Source of the DNA: Konateibacter massiliensis
GTDB taxonomy: Bacteria; Bacillota; Clostridia; Lachnospirales; Lachnospiraceae
Assembly: GCF_900184995.1 (NCBI RefSeq)
Contig: NZ_LT860098.1
Span: 439,001 to 503,000 of the forward strand
DNA: 64,000 nucleotides
Direction of reading: 5' to 3'
A model generated the notes under the pieces. It made no database searches. It saw nothing but the letters and a program-made list of their open reading frames with translations, and was not told the origin of the DNA. Both the position numbers and the translations under genes were made by a program. Positions 27,361 through 35,643 of the stretch are shown here, piece after piece (the stretch's first letter is position 1; each line of letters begins with the position of its first letter).

Positions 27361-27433
27361 AGGCAAGAAACGAGATTAGTGCCAGATTGGCACAAAATGA
27401 ACCCCCGCGAATGGCAGTTCGCGGGGGTTCTTT
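27361..27433 (+). ncRNA. Fst/par-like antitoxin RNA (RNA II)
   Basis: Predicted ~73-nt RNA starting about 7 nt after the -10 and ending at the shared terminator. Its 5' part carries AAACGAGATTAGT (27368-27380) and a GTGCCAGATTGGCAC stem-loop. The first block is identical to 27512-27524 in the convergent toxin gene, and the second is similar to 27529-27540. As the toxin gene is transcribed from the other strand, the RNAs are complementary over the toxin start and codons 3-7, and through the terminator. This is the RNA I/RNA II arrangement of the par locus of enterococcal plasmid pAD1. Function is inferred from architecture. Confidence 0.65.
27399..27430. terminator. Shared bidirectional terminator of toxin mRNA and antisense RNA
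   Basis: A 13-bp perfect stem GAACCCCCGCGAA / TTCGCGGGGGTTC with a 6-nt loop; TTT follows on the plus strand and ATTTTG on the minus strand. Confidence 0.85.
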
Positions 27434-27436
27434 AGG

Positions 27437-27532
27437 CTAATTGTCACTGTTGTTACCGTCTAGCCATTTGCAGATGCAGTGGCAAGCCACACCTGCTACG
27501 ACGGAAACTAAAAACGAGATTAGTAATTCCAA
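27437..27532 (-). CDS. Small hydrophobic peptide, candidate Fst-like type I toxin
   Basis: 31 codons from TTG 27532 to TAG. A G-rich ribosome site (AAGGGGGG, six Gs at 27540-27545) lies 7 nt upstream. The peptide is one hydrophobic helix (ELLISFLVSVVAGVACHCIC) followed by KWLDGN and an Asn/Asp/Ser tail. Fst-family toxins have the same plan: one membrane helix, then a short polar tail starting with a Leu-Asp pair. A stem (GTTGTC / GACAAC) in the 5' leader could hide the ribosome site. It would act at the membrane. The TTG start is inferred; no in-frame ATG exists. Confidence 0.65.
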   Translation of the reverse strand: MELLISFLVSVVAGVACHCICKWLDGNNSDN

Positions 27533-27579
27533 ACTGGCACCCCCCTTCCGTTGTCGGATTGGGTAGTGACAACATATAA

Positions 27580-27608
27580 ATTGTAGCATAACACATCAAT
27601 TAGGTGAA
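27580..27608 (-). promoter_or_regulatory. Promoter of the small toxin gene
   Basis: Minus strand: -35 TTCACC (27603-27608), 17-bp spacer, extended -10 TGCTACAAT (27580-27585 plus TGC). Start near 27573 gives a 40-nt leader. Confidence 0.6.
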
Positions 27609-27700
27609 GATTATTTTTTATGTGCACTGACTATAGATTGGATTATTGCGTCGCTTGCCTTTCTCGACAAGAGAGACCGCAAGAGAAAAAATGCAAGTGC

Positions 27701-29014
27701 TTACTCCTCCGGCGCCGGTATCACAACATTCAGTTCAAACCAGTTTCCGCGCTTATTTATCGTCACCCAGCCATTATATTTTTTTGCTGTGTATTTAATG
27801 CTCTTTATTCCATAACCATGATACTGTTTATTCGCCTTTGTCGTGGTGGGCAGACTATCCTCAAATTCCAGATTTCCCTCAAAATAATTCTCAAAGCGAA
27901 GTACAATGAAATCCTTTTTGGAAAGCACTTCAACGTGAATCAGTCTTTTTTCCTGCTCCTCAATCTGTATTTCACATTCAATCGCATTGTCCAACGCATT
28001 TCCAAGTATGGTACAGATATCCATGACATGCATAAAGTTCAAAAGCTTGCCGTCCACAACGCAGGTCAGTTCGATATTGTGGTTTTGGCAGGTGATGCTC
28101 TTTCCTGTTAAAATGGTGTCCACAACAGAGTTACCCGTTTTATTCTGTGCCTCATAAACCTTAATTTCACTCTCCATCTCATCCAGAAATGCCATTCGCT
28201 TTTCCGAATCCTCCTCGGCTCTGAGCACCGCAATCTGATGCTTTAGGTCGTGGTATTTGCGGTTTACGATATCGATGCTCTCACTGGACTTTCGATACAG
28301 GGTATACTGGCTTTGCAGAATATTCCGCATAGCGTCCAAATCATATTTTGCCTGCATCTCTTTTCGCAAAATGTGATAGGCATATAAAATAGTCAATCCA
28401 CTCAAATCTACTAAGGTTCTGATATTGAATATCTCCTTTGTAATCTGGCTGCTAAAAGGTGTATTCGCATAGACAAAACTTAAATTGCTCACAAAAAATA
28501 CTGTCGCCCCTACAGCGATAACAAAAATCAGCTCTTTTGCCGTAGTCCACTCCTTCAAAAGATGCATATGCTTTCGCTCTATCATATAAATACCAGAAAA
28601 CACGAGCGCATAAACACCGACTAACATAAGTATGTTAAGCCAAACATCTGTGGTTCCAGAGCTTTGCACCGTGTAATAATAAAGCTGCCATTCCAAGGAT
28701 GCCGCAAACTCTGCTAAAATAAATGCCCGGATACAGTAATACCCCGCATTCACCCATGTCAGCTCACAGCAAATATAAAAATAAAAAAGCATCATACCAA
28801 TCGCAAGAAACATACCAAAGAGCCAGAAGGATTTCGGAAAACTTCCTACAAACTCTTGAATAGAGCATTGGATAAACAGTGCCGCCACCATAATAATTCC
28901 CAGAGAAATACCCTGATATTTTTTTCTCAGAAGGGAAATATAAATCGAACATGCCGCCCATTCTGCGATTCCGGTATACAATCTCGGAATTTCCGTAAGA
29001 GTTATCTGCTCCAT
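27701..29014 (-). CDS. GHKL sensor histidine kinase (AgrC-like)
   Basis: 437 residues. Six predicted membrane helices in the first ~215 residues, a linker coiled coil, the phospho-acceptor box KYHDLKHQIAVL, and a GHKL ATPase domain with N box ILGNALDNAIE and G box YHGYGIKSI. This is the HPK10/AgrC type that usually senses peptides. No AgrB- or AgrD-like gene is adjacent, so the signal is unknown. Its ATG overlaps the stop of the LytTR regulator upstream (TAATG), making an RR-HK operon. The small toxin-antitoxin locus lies just downstream. Confidence 0.92.
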   Translation of the reverse strand: MEQITLTEIPRLYTGIAEWAACSIYISLLRKKYQGISLGIIMVAALFIQCSIQEFVGSFPKSFWLFGMFLAIGMMLFYFYICCELTWVNAGYYCIRAFILAEFAASLEWQLYYYTVQSSGTTDVWLNILMLVGVYALVFSGIYMIERKHMHLLKEWTTAKELIFVIAVGATVFFVSNLSFVYANTPFSSQITKEIFNIRTLVDLSGLTILYAYHILRKEMQAKYDLDAMRNILQSQYTLYRKSSESIDIVNRKYHDLKHQIAVLRAEEDSEKRMAFLDEMESEIKVYEAQNKTGNSVVDTILTGKSITCQNHNIELTCVVDGKLLNFMHVMDICTILGNALDNAIECEIQIEEQEKRLIHVEVLSKKDFIVLRFENYFEGNLEFEDSLPTTTKANKQYHGYGIKSIKYTAKKYNGWVTINKRGNWFELNVVIPAPEE

Positions 29015-29721
29015 TACATTGCTCCTCCCAAATAATTTGTCAGTTCCTCCATAAACTCCTTCTTTCTGGCACGGCTGATTACCAGACGCTCTCCGTTTAC
29101 AATCACACAGCCGTCCTGAACGCCGTCCACAAATGCCAAATTCAAAAGGCTCCCTTTGTTACACCGGAAAAAGTTGAAATCCTTGAGCTTTTCCTCTATT
29201 TCCTTCATCGTTGCAAAGGTAACAAATTCCTCGGTGCGCGTATGAAAAATAAGCCTGTGTCCCTGGCTTTCAATATAGCAGATATCAGCTATATAAAGCT
29301 TTACCGTTCCGCCTTTTATTCCTACGGCTATAAAATTTTTGACTCTCTTGTTGATTCTGCCTATGGCTCTGTCCAAGCTTTGGGAAAAGGAGAAATAGGA
29401 AACCGGCTTCAGTACATAGTCTGTAGCATTTACCTTATATCCCTTTATGGCATATTGCGCCATATTTGTAATAAAAATAATAATTACCTCCGGATCACTT
29501 TCACGTATAATGGAGGCTGCCGTCATTCCGTCCATAAATCTCATCTCTACATCGAGGAGAATCATGTCATATTCCGCCTTATAATTTTCTACAAGCTCAT
29601 CTCCGTCGGAAAAAGCTGTGATGCTCATTTCCTCGCCCCGTTCCCGCTGATACTGCATAATATAATTTTTTAGCTGCTCAATGCTTACAGGGTCGTCATC
29701 TACAATGGCTATACGAATCAT
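29014..29721 (-). CDS. LytTR-family response regulator, copy 1
   Basis: 235 residues. Receiver domain 1-120 with acidic pocket D8-D10, phospho-acceptor D57 (MILLDVEM), and KPVSYFSF. A LytTR DNA-binding domain (about 135-233) contains IKGGTVKLYIADICYIESQGHRLIFHT, FFRCNKGSLLNLAFVDG and GERLVISRARKKEF. Such regulators bind two direct half-sites about 21 bp apart. It is coupled to the kinase at 27701-29014. A near-identical copy lies at 31620-32327 (13 differences in 235 residues). A TTTTCAGAA / TTCTGAAAA inverted repeat (29748-29776) lies just upstream and may be an autoregulatory site. Confidence 0.93.
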   Translation of the reverse strand: MIRIAIVDDDPVSIEQLKNYIMQYQRERGEEMSITAFSDGDELVENYKAEYDMILLDVEMRFMDGMTAASIIRESDPEVIIIFITNMAQYAIKGYKVNATDYVLKPVSYFSFSQSLDRAIGRINKRVKNFIAVGIKGGTVKLYIADICYIESQGHRLIFHTRTEEFVTFATMKEIEEKLKDFNFFRCNKGSLLNLAFVDGVQDGCVIVNGERLVISRARKKEFMEELTNYLGGAM

Positions 29722-29879
29722 TTTTTACCTCCTTGCATCTACCATCCTTTTCAGAAACAAAAAATACTTCTGAAAACACTTGAAAACTTTGACTTGGTTT
29801 TCTTTGATAAGTTACATTATATAATAAAATCAAAACTTTTCCTACCTCAAAGAACAAAGAATGTGCAAGGCACAAGAAA

Positions 29880-29905
29880 GGAGCTGGCAAAACAGTGTCA
29901 GCTCC
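29880..29905 (-). terminator. Terminator of the esterase gene
   Basis: GGAGCTG / CAGCTCC stem; on the minus strand CCTTTCTTG follows. It lies 26 bp beyond the esterase stop. Confidence 0.55.
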
Positions 29906-29930
29906 ACCTTCCTTATTCTATTTTCAACTT

Positions 29931-31400
29931 CTACTTACTCTGGTTTGCCAACCATTCAAAAATAGTAAGCTCTTTTCCGTCAATATTTTCAGTACACTCA
30001 TTATTCAGTGTATAAATCCATGACCAGTGTCCCATGTATTCATATGGCTCTGAGGCAGAATCCGTCTTAAAATACTGTCCTGATGTATCCACAACATTAT
30101 CCCATAAGGTATAATGCACATCTGCTGCCCCTGCTTCTGTGAGCTGTTTATATATTGCGTTTGTAAAGCTATCAAGCGCAATCGGCTCACCTTGCCCATC
30201 CAGCGAAAGAGTGTAGGCCATTGTTGTATAATCCATCTCTCCTGCATAAATCGGAACCGTTCCGTCGGTCTTTGCATGTGTAAACCAGATTGGTATATCC
30301 TTGATTGCCTCAATCTTTTCCGTTGTGAGCCATTCTGCCGAGTATGCCTCACAGGTCGGATATGCTGCTGCAAAATACTCCGGATAATTGATAATCATGT
30401 TTACAGTCATATAACCGCCGTTAGAGCAGCCTCCGATGTAAATCCGGTTTTTATCAATTTCAGGGTGTCCTGCCACATATTCTTCAATCAATCCCATTAA
30501 AGCTTCTGTATAATAGGATTTTCCTCCGCTGTTTGCAACCATATTATTATAGGTTGCCGTACCATCATAGTCCATCCACATAGTCGCACACTGGGGTACC
30601 AATACATAGGCTCCTGTTTCGCCAAAGCAAGACTGGATTTTTTCTGTCGCCAGATTTACTACCTTATTTCCGTAAATGGAAATCAACGGATTCTCGCCTC
30701 CTTCTCCCGCACCATGAAGCCAAATAATCAGCGGATTACTTCCCTCTTCACTCACGGCTGTTTGCGGTATAAAGGACGCATATTTTAGCGTGATATCATC
30801 TTTTGTATAGGAGCCTGTTAAGTCAAATTCCTCCGCAATCAGATTCTTGTTGCCTACAGCACCGCTCTTATCGGTCGGCATCATCTCAACCGGTCTTCCT
30901 GTCTTGGTTTTTAGTTCGTCAGTTTTTGCCACCTCTATTACATAGCTTGTATCAACATACACATTATGGCTCGTCAGCATGTTGTAATAAAAAGGAGAAC
31001 TTTCTGGCAAATCAGGACCGACCTTCATCTCAAGCGTGAGATAAGTACCGTCTTTTGCTTCATTCCCCTCTGCATCTGAAGCATACACCGCCGTTACAAC
31101 ACGCTTTGTTGTCTCTTTTGTCAGTTCTTCCTCTGTTGCCATCGTCTCCATATTTGCAGCATAGTATTCACGCACGGCAGACACCGAAAACGTATCGGTC
31201 GTCGATACAGAGGTATCCATCGTCTCCCCCATATCAAGCACTACTTTTGTGATGGCCGGCCCCCAGTCAAAACCTTCTGTTACAGTAGTATATTTTACAT
31301 TCGATACAATATAGGTTGTTTCTGTCTCGCTATTTTTTCCGCCGCACCCCGCAAGCGTTGCCGTCATGGCAAGCACCAATACAAAAAATATCTTCCTCAT
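29931..31400 (-). CDS. Secreted lipoprotein alpha/beta-hydrolase (esterase)
   Basis: 489 residues. Lipoprotein signal MRKIFFVLVLAMTATLAGC. Residues about 30-135 form an Ig-like N-terminal domain; the catalytic domain from about 205 is an alpha/beta-hydrolase of the PHB-depolymerase/feruloyl-esterase-like type: LIIWLHGAGEGGENP, nucleophile S326 in GGCSNGGY, D379 in THAKTDGTVP, and H458 in YMGHWSW. It is anchored outside the cell and probably removes ester groups from plant polysaccharides or a related substrate, which would suit the neighbouring beta-glucosidases; this role is inference. It sits between the two LytTR regulator copies. Confidence 0.88.
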   Translation of the reverse strand: MRKIFFVLVLAMTATLAGCGGKNSETETTYIVSNVKYTTVTEGFDWGPAITKVVLDMGETMDTSVSTTDTFSVSAVREYYAANMETMATEEELTKETTKRVVTAVYASDAEGNEAKDGTYLTLEMKVGPDLPESSPFYYNMLTSHNVYVDTSYVIEVAKTDELKTKTGRPVEMMPTDKSGAVGNKNLIAEEFDLTGSYTKDDITLKYASFIPQTAVSEEGSNPLIIWLHGAGEGGENPLISIYGNKVVNLATEKIQSCFGETGAYVLVPQCATMWMDYDGTATYNNMVANSGGKSYYTEALMGLIEEYVAGHPEIDKNRIYIGGCSNGGYMTVNMIINYPEYFAAAYPTCEAYSAEWLTTEKIEAIKDIPIWFTHAKTDGTVPIYAGEMDYTTMAYTLSLDGQGEPIALDSFTNAIYKQLTEAGAADVHYTLWDNVVDTSGQYFKTDSASEPYEYMGHWSWIYTLNNECTENIDGKELTIFEWLANQSK

Positions 31401-31440
31401 GTCCCCTTCTCCTTTATTAATTATTATACTTTAAAAACAC

Positions 31441-31476
31441 TGTCACATTTATGGTTCCTCAACCATTAATGTGACA
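31441..31476 (-). terminator. Hairpin/terminator after response regulator copy 2
   Basis: Arms of 16 nt with one mismatch (TGTCACATTTATGGTT / AACCATTAATGTGACA), 4-nt loop, followed on the minus strand by GTGTTTTTAAAG. Probably ends the GH3-regulator unit, though the symmetric sequence could also be an operator of the esterase gene. Confidence 0.6.
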
Positions 31477-31578
31477 GCTATATAAAATAAAATATTTAAT
31501 TAACTGATACCTTACTTTTTGACATATCTTCAATACTTAACCCTTCTAAATAAAGTATCCCACATGGGGTCAGCATAG

Positions 31579-31620
31579 TCAAGTCCAATTAATTGAGGCC
31601 GCAAGAGTTATCTGCCCCAT
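31579..31620 (-). pseudogene. Remnant of a sensor-kinase start
   Basis: After response regulator copy 2, an ATG overlapping its stop codes MGQITLA and then unrelated residues to a TGA 14 codons on. The kinase at 29014 begins MEQITLTEIP. Homology stops near 31598-31600, marking the breakpoint of the duplication that lost the kinase. Confidence 0.75.
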
Positions 31621-32327
31621 TACATCGCTCCTCCCAAATAATTTGTCAGTTCCTCCATAAACTCCCTCTTTCTGGCACGACTGATTACCAGACGCTCTCC
31701 GTTTACAATGACGCAGCCGTCCTGAATACCGTCCACGAATGCCAAATTCAAAAGGCTTCCTTTGTTACACCGGAAAAAATTGAAGTCCTTAAGCTTTTCT
31801 TCAATTTCCTTCACCGTCGCCAAGGTAACAAATTCCCCGGTGCGTGTATGAAAAATAAGCCTGTGTCCCTGACTATCAATATAGCAGATATCCGCTACAT
31901 AAAGTTTTACCGTTCCGCCTTTTATCCCTATCGTTATAAAATTTTTGACTCTCTTGTTGATTCTGCCTATGGCTCTGTCCAAGCTTTGGGAAAAGGAGAA
32001 ATAGGAAACCGGCTTCAGTACATAGTCTGTGGCATTTACCTTATATCCCTTTATGGCATATTGCGCCATATTTGTAATAAAAATAATAACTACCTCCGGG
32101 TCACTTTTACGTATAATGGAGGCGGCTGTCATTCCATCCATAAATCTCATCTCTACATCGAGGAGAATCATGTCATATTCAGCCTTATAGTTTTCTACAA
32201 GCTCATCTCCATCAGAAAAAGCTGTGATGCTCATTTCCTCGCCTCGTTCCCGCTGATACTGCATAATATAACTTTTTAACTGCTCAATACTTGCAGGGTC
32301 ATCGTCTACAATGGCTATACGAATCAT
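31620..32327 (-). CDS. LytTR-family response regulator, copy 2 (no kinase)
   Basis: 235 residues, about 94% identical to copy 1. The differences are conservative except E to K in the receiver and E to G in the LytTR domain; D57 and the DNA-binding residues are kept, so it should be functional. Instead of a kinase it has only a seven-codon remnant downstream, and instead of its own promoter it lies 20 bp behind a membrane-anchored GH3 gene. It may be phosphorylated by the copy 1 kinase and bind the same sites. Similarity to copy 1 fades just beyond the ribosome site. Confidence 0.93.
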   Translation of the reverse strand: MIRIAIVDDDPASIEQLKSYIMQYQRERGEEMSITAFSDGDELVENYKAEYDMILLDVEMRFMDGMTAASIIRKSDPEVVIIFITNMAQYAIKGYKVNATDYVLKPVSYFSFSQSLDRAIGRINKRVKNFITIGIKGGTVKLYVADICYIDSQGHRLIFHTRTGEFVTLATVKEIEEKLKDFNFFRCNKGSLLNLAFVDGIQDGCVIVNGERLVISRARKREFMEELTNYLGGAM

Positions 32328-32346
32328 TCCTCACCTCCCGCTTCTA

Positions 32347-35300
32347 TTATTCTTCTAAACCTATTATCTCTTTGTGATTTCGTTTTCTTGGTTTATATTT
32401 TTCCGGATAATTCTTTTCATCTTTGATTCTTCGAATCAATCTCCATACATATAAAGCAGTCAATAGATAGATTACAACCTGAAGTGCAATAACAAGCTTC
32501 TGCCAGGTTGCCATTGTTGTATAGTAAGTAGTTCCTGGCGCCGCATTCTGTGTTGCGTTAGAATTGGCAAGTGCATAAGAAACATTATGAATTGCTGTTC
32601 TCATTGCAGTCCTTGCTGTAGCACTATCATAATCATTTAATGACCAAAGCATTGGCATATACATACAAAGGTATGTATCACATCCTGTTCTTACAGCCAG
32701 ATCTCTTAAGCTGTTATCTCCCCATACCCAGTAATCGGAGATGAGCATTCCTTCAAATCCCCATTCTCCACGAAGTACATTTTGAATCAGATTTGCATTT
32801 ACTGTTCCAAGTGTTTCTCCCACTCCATTTTGGGCAGGCATAACACCGGTTGCTGCACGAATTACTTTTGTTGCTGTGTTTCCATCTTCGTCAGCAGTGT
32901 ATTTAATCGTCATACGTGCTTCCTTAATCGCTACTTCAAAAGTTTTCAAGTATAACTCACGCATAGCCTGCTCTGTAGCCCAAGTGGAACATAAAGCAGA
33001 ACGATTTGTTTCGGTGTCATTTAAAGCAAAATGTTTGATGTAGCATACCATTCCCTGATCACCGGCCCCAGAAACACATGCAGCTGCAAGTTTTCCTGAA
33101 AGAATAGGATCTTCTGAATAATATTCGAAAACACGTCCTGAGAACTGTGACCGATGTAAATTGATTGCCGGGCAATACCAGCCTGTAATTCCATTCGTAA
33201 GCGCCTCCTGACCAAAAGCAGCACCAACCTGATATAACAACTCTGTATTCCATGTCGCTGCAATCACTGGTGCAAACGGGAACGAAGAAGACTTCGACAT
33301 ATCGTATCCGTTGTCACTTCCCTGAACCTTCAAACCATTCGCTCCATCCTCCTGAATGGTAGACTTAATTCCTAATGATTCAATCTGACCTAATGTATAT
33401 GCTGCACCTGCAAAATTCAAGATAATCTGATCTTTATCTGCATTCCAGTCAATTTGATCCAGATAATCCTCCCATAATGGGTCAGCATAATCCCGACCTC
33501 TCATGGAAGAAAGTGTCAATCCATTTTCTTGTCCGGATACAGGCTGTTCTTCTGCATACACTGCACTTCCTTCTACATTTCCAAATGCTTTATCTGTTTC
33601 TATATCAAAGTTCAAATAATCACCCACAAGTGCAACATAATCTTCTCCCAATGTTTTGGTACGATTTGCTATTGTCTGCGGGAACGTTCCTGTCCAATTT
33701 GCACGAGTCAAAATCTGTGTTTCTGAGTTCATATAGTTGCTTGATGTCTGGAATTCATTTGTAGCAGCCACATAACTTCCTTCCCCTGTAACTTCCACTG
33801 GATTTCCTTCTTCGTCTAATTCGGATTGTGCATCCTTGTCCGTTTGGCGAATATGAGCCTCATCACTTCCATCGTACCAGAAGGTTTCAGGAAGATTTGT
33901 AATCTTGGTATCTATCACATCGTGGCTATTATTGCGCAGACTGATTTCATAGTCTCCTTCTTCCAACACGTAGCAGCCCAATGTGCCGTTTCCATTATCG
34001 TGTGTATAACAGTAGGACGCCATATCCTCCTTTGTAAAAGATAGTGTCATTGTTTGCGTTTCACCAGGAGCCAGCTCATCTGTTTTATCAAATGCAATCA
34101 GGTTAGCCACCGGTTTCTCAATTTGATTGTCGATGTCAAACTGAGTGTATGGTGCGTTGTAATATAATTGAACTACGCATTTACCAGTATAAGTATCTCC
34201 AGTATTTGTCACCTGAACCCCTACGACAATGTTCTCATCAGAATCTTCATAAGAAACAATTTCCTGTGAAAATGTGGTATAGCTCAATCCATAACCAAAT
34301 GGATAACACACTGCACCTTCCGAAGAGAACGCTCCATTGCCATCAAGCTCACCATATATAAAATTCTCGTCCATAAAATCGGCAGTTTCATAATAACGAT
34401 ATCCGATATACATATCTTCCTGATATTCCGTGTAATAACCTGGAATTTCTCCACCATCTGTGAGACTTGAAGAGTTCAGAGTTACATTATCATATTCGAA
34501 AGATCCAATATTCTGATAGCTTGGGTCGGCAGTCAGATCACTTGGATAGATATCCACTGTTCTTCCAGATGGATTGATATCACCATCTAAAAGGCCTGCC
34601 AGCACACCAAATCCTTGCTCACCAGGATGACCAAGCCAAAGGATTGCGTCTGCTTCTAAATCCCCAGACATGAGTTCTGATAATTCCAACACTGCAGAAG
34701 ACACTAAAACAACGATAACACTTCCGCAACTTTCCTTTGCCGTGCGAATAGCCGCCTTCTCATTTTCTGTAAGAGCAAGATAATGAGGCGTGCCATCTTC
34801 GTAGGCATCATATTTCTTATCACTGCCTTCCTGTCCTGTACGGCTGATCATTACAATGCCAGTGGTTCCAGATACATCATCCAACCCTTCATAAACAGAA
34901 GGAGCGTATTCATAAATATAGCTGTTTCCTCCCAACATGCTTCCTGCAACACCCGCCGCAGAAGTTCCTTCTGCTTCCATAAGTGGTTCCGGATCTTTTG
35001 CTGCATTCATCAGTTCCACTGCAGCATTATTAATATTATATTCTGTAGCCAATGCCTCTTCTGGTGTAATAGGATCCACCACCCATTTTGCAGATCCGCC
35101 GCTTGTGAGCTGACCATAGATTGGATCCAGATATCCACGTCCAAATGGCGTAATTGTACTTCCTTTTTCAAGCGGAAGTATCCCATTATTCTTCAGAAGA
35201 ACAGAGCCTTCTTCCATAACCGATGCCGCCACCTCATAGGCTGCTGCCGTAGAATCTGTACTATTGGCATATAGCTGCTCATAGTAATCGGTATCCCACT

Positions 35301-35490
35301 CTTCTGTCCCATCGGGATTAACCGTAATTGTTTCTCCTGCTCCCAGATAGGTATTTAACGTCGATTTCATCATATTGGTTCCCGCTCCGATCAGTACATT
35401 GACCAATAATACCAGCACCATAAGTGGAATTGTAATACAACGATACTTTCTTCCATTCATTCGCAATTTTTGTTTCTTTTCCTTTTTCAT
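32347..35490 (-). CDS. Membrane-anchored GH3 beta-glucosidase with permuted domains
   Basis: 1047 residues. N-terminal anchor helix (about 20-40, no cleavage site evident), then the domains in reversed order: GH3 C-domain first (about 88-400: EEGSVLLKNNGILPLEKG), fibronectin-III-like domain (about 415-520), a ~130-residue insert, and the GH3 N-domain last (about 650-960) with HRSQFSGRVFEYYSEDP, KHFALNDTETNR and nucleophile D919 in GMLISDYWVWG. A second membrane helix (about 999-1020) and a basic tail follow. Both ends are membrane-bound, catalytic part outside. The stretch before the nucleophile, where relatives have an MSAFN-like motif, is replaced by a longer segment (TIKYTADEDGNTATK), so activity or specificity may differ. 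Confidence 0.9.
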   Translation of the reverse strand: MKKEKKQKLRMNGRKYRCITIPLMVLVLLVNVLIGAGTNMMKSTLNTYLGAGETITVNPDGTEEWDTDYYEQLYANSTDSTAAAYEVAASVMEEGSVLLKNNGILPLEKGSTITPFGRGYLDPIYGQLTSGGSAKWVVDPITPEEALATEYNINNAAVELMNAAKDPEPLMEAEGTSAAGVAGSMLGGNSYIYEYAPSVYEGLDDVSGTTGIVMISRTGQEGSDKKYDAYEDGTPHYLALTENEKAAIRTAKESCGSVIVVLVSSAVLELSELMSGDLEADAILWLGHPGEQGFGVLAGLLDGDINPSGRTVDIYPSDLTADPSYQNIGSFEYDNVTLNSSSLTDGGEIPGYYTEYQEDMYIGYRYYETADFMDENFIYGELDGNGAFSSEGAVCYPFGYGLSYTTFSQEIVSYEDSDENIVVGVQVTNTGDTYTGKCVVQLYYNAPYTQFDIDNQIEKPVANLIAFDKTDELAPGETQTMTLSFTKEDMASYCYTHDNGNGTLGCYVLEEGDYEISLRNNSHDVIDTKITNLPETFWYDGSDEAHIRQTDKDAQSELDEEGNPVEVTGEGSYVAATNEFQTSSNYMNSETQILTRANWTGTFPQTIANRTKTLGEDYVALVGDYLNFDIETDKAFGNVEGSAVYAEEQPVSGQENGLTLSSMRGRDYADPLWEDYLDQIDWNADKDQIILNFAGAAYTLGQIESLGIKSTIQEDGANGLKVQGSDNGYDMSKSSSFPFAPVIAATWNTELLYQVGAAFGQEALTNGITGWYCPAINLHRSQFSGRVFEYYSEDPILSGKLAAACVSGAGDQGMVCYIKHFALNDTETNRSALCSTWATEQAMRELYLKTFEVAIKEARMTIKYTADEDGNTATKVIRAATGVMPAQNGVGETLGTVNANLIQNVLRGEWGFEGMLISDYWVWGDNSLRDLAVRTGCDTYLCMYMPMLWSLNDYDSATARTAMRTAIHNVSYALANSNATQNAAPGTTYYTTMATWQKLVIALQVVIYLLTALYVWRLIRRIKDEKNYPEKYKPRKRNHKEIIGLEE

Positions 35491-35572
35491 CTTTTCCTCC
35501 TTTATTTTGTATCCATAAAATGCATACTTCTAGGTCTCTCCCAGCCTTTTCGTGTCTCAGCATAACAAAAAA

Positions 35573-35599
35573 AGGACACCTTCTCAACAGAAGTGTCCT
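35573..35599 (-). terminator. Terminator of the second two-component operon
   Basis: AGGACAC / GTGTCCT stem with an inner TTCT/AGAA pair, followed on the minus strand by T7. It lies 45 bp beyond the kinase stop. Confidence 0.8.
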
Positions 35600-35643
35600 A
35601 ACCTTATATTTTTTTGTCCTATTCTTTGCATTTTTTGTTATTC

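Noticed and set aside
29748-29776. TTTTCAGAA / TTCTGAAAA inverted repeat as a second type of LytTR operator
   Set aside because: It is an inverted, not direct, repeat and does not fit the LytTR half-site; kept only as a remark on the regulator gene.
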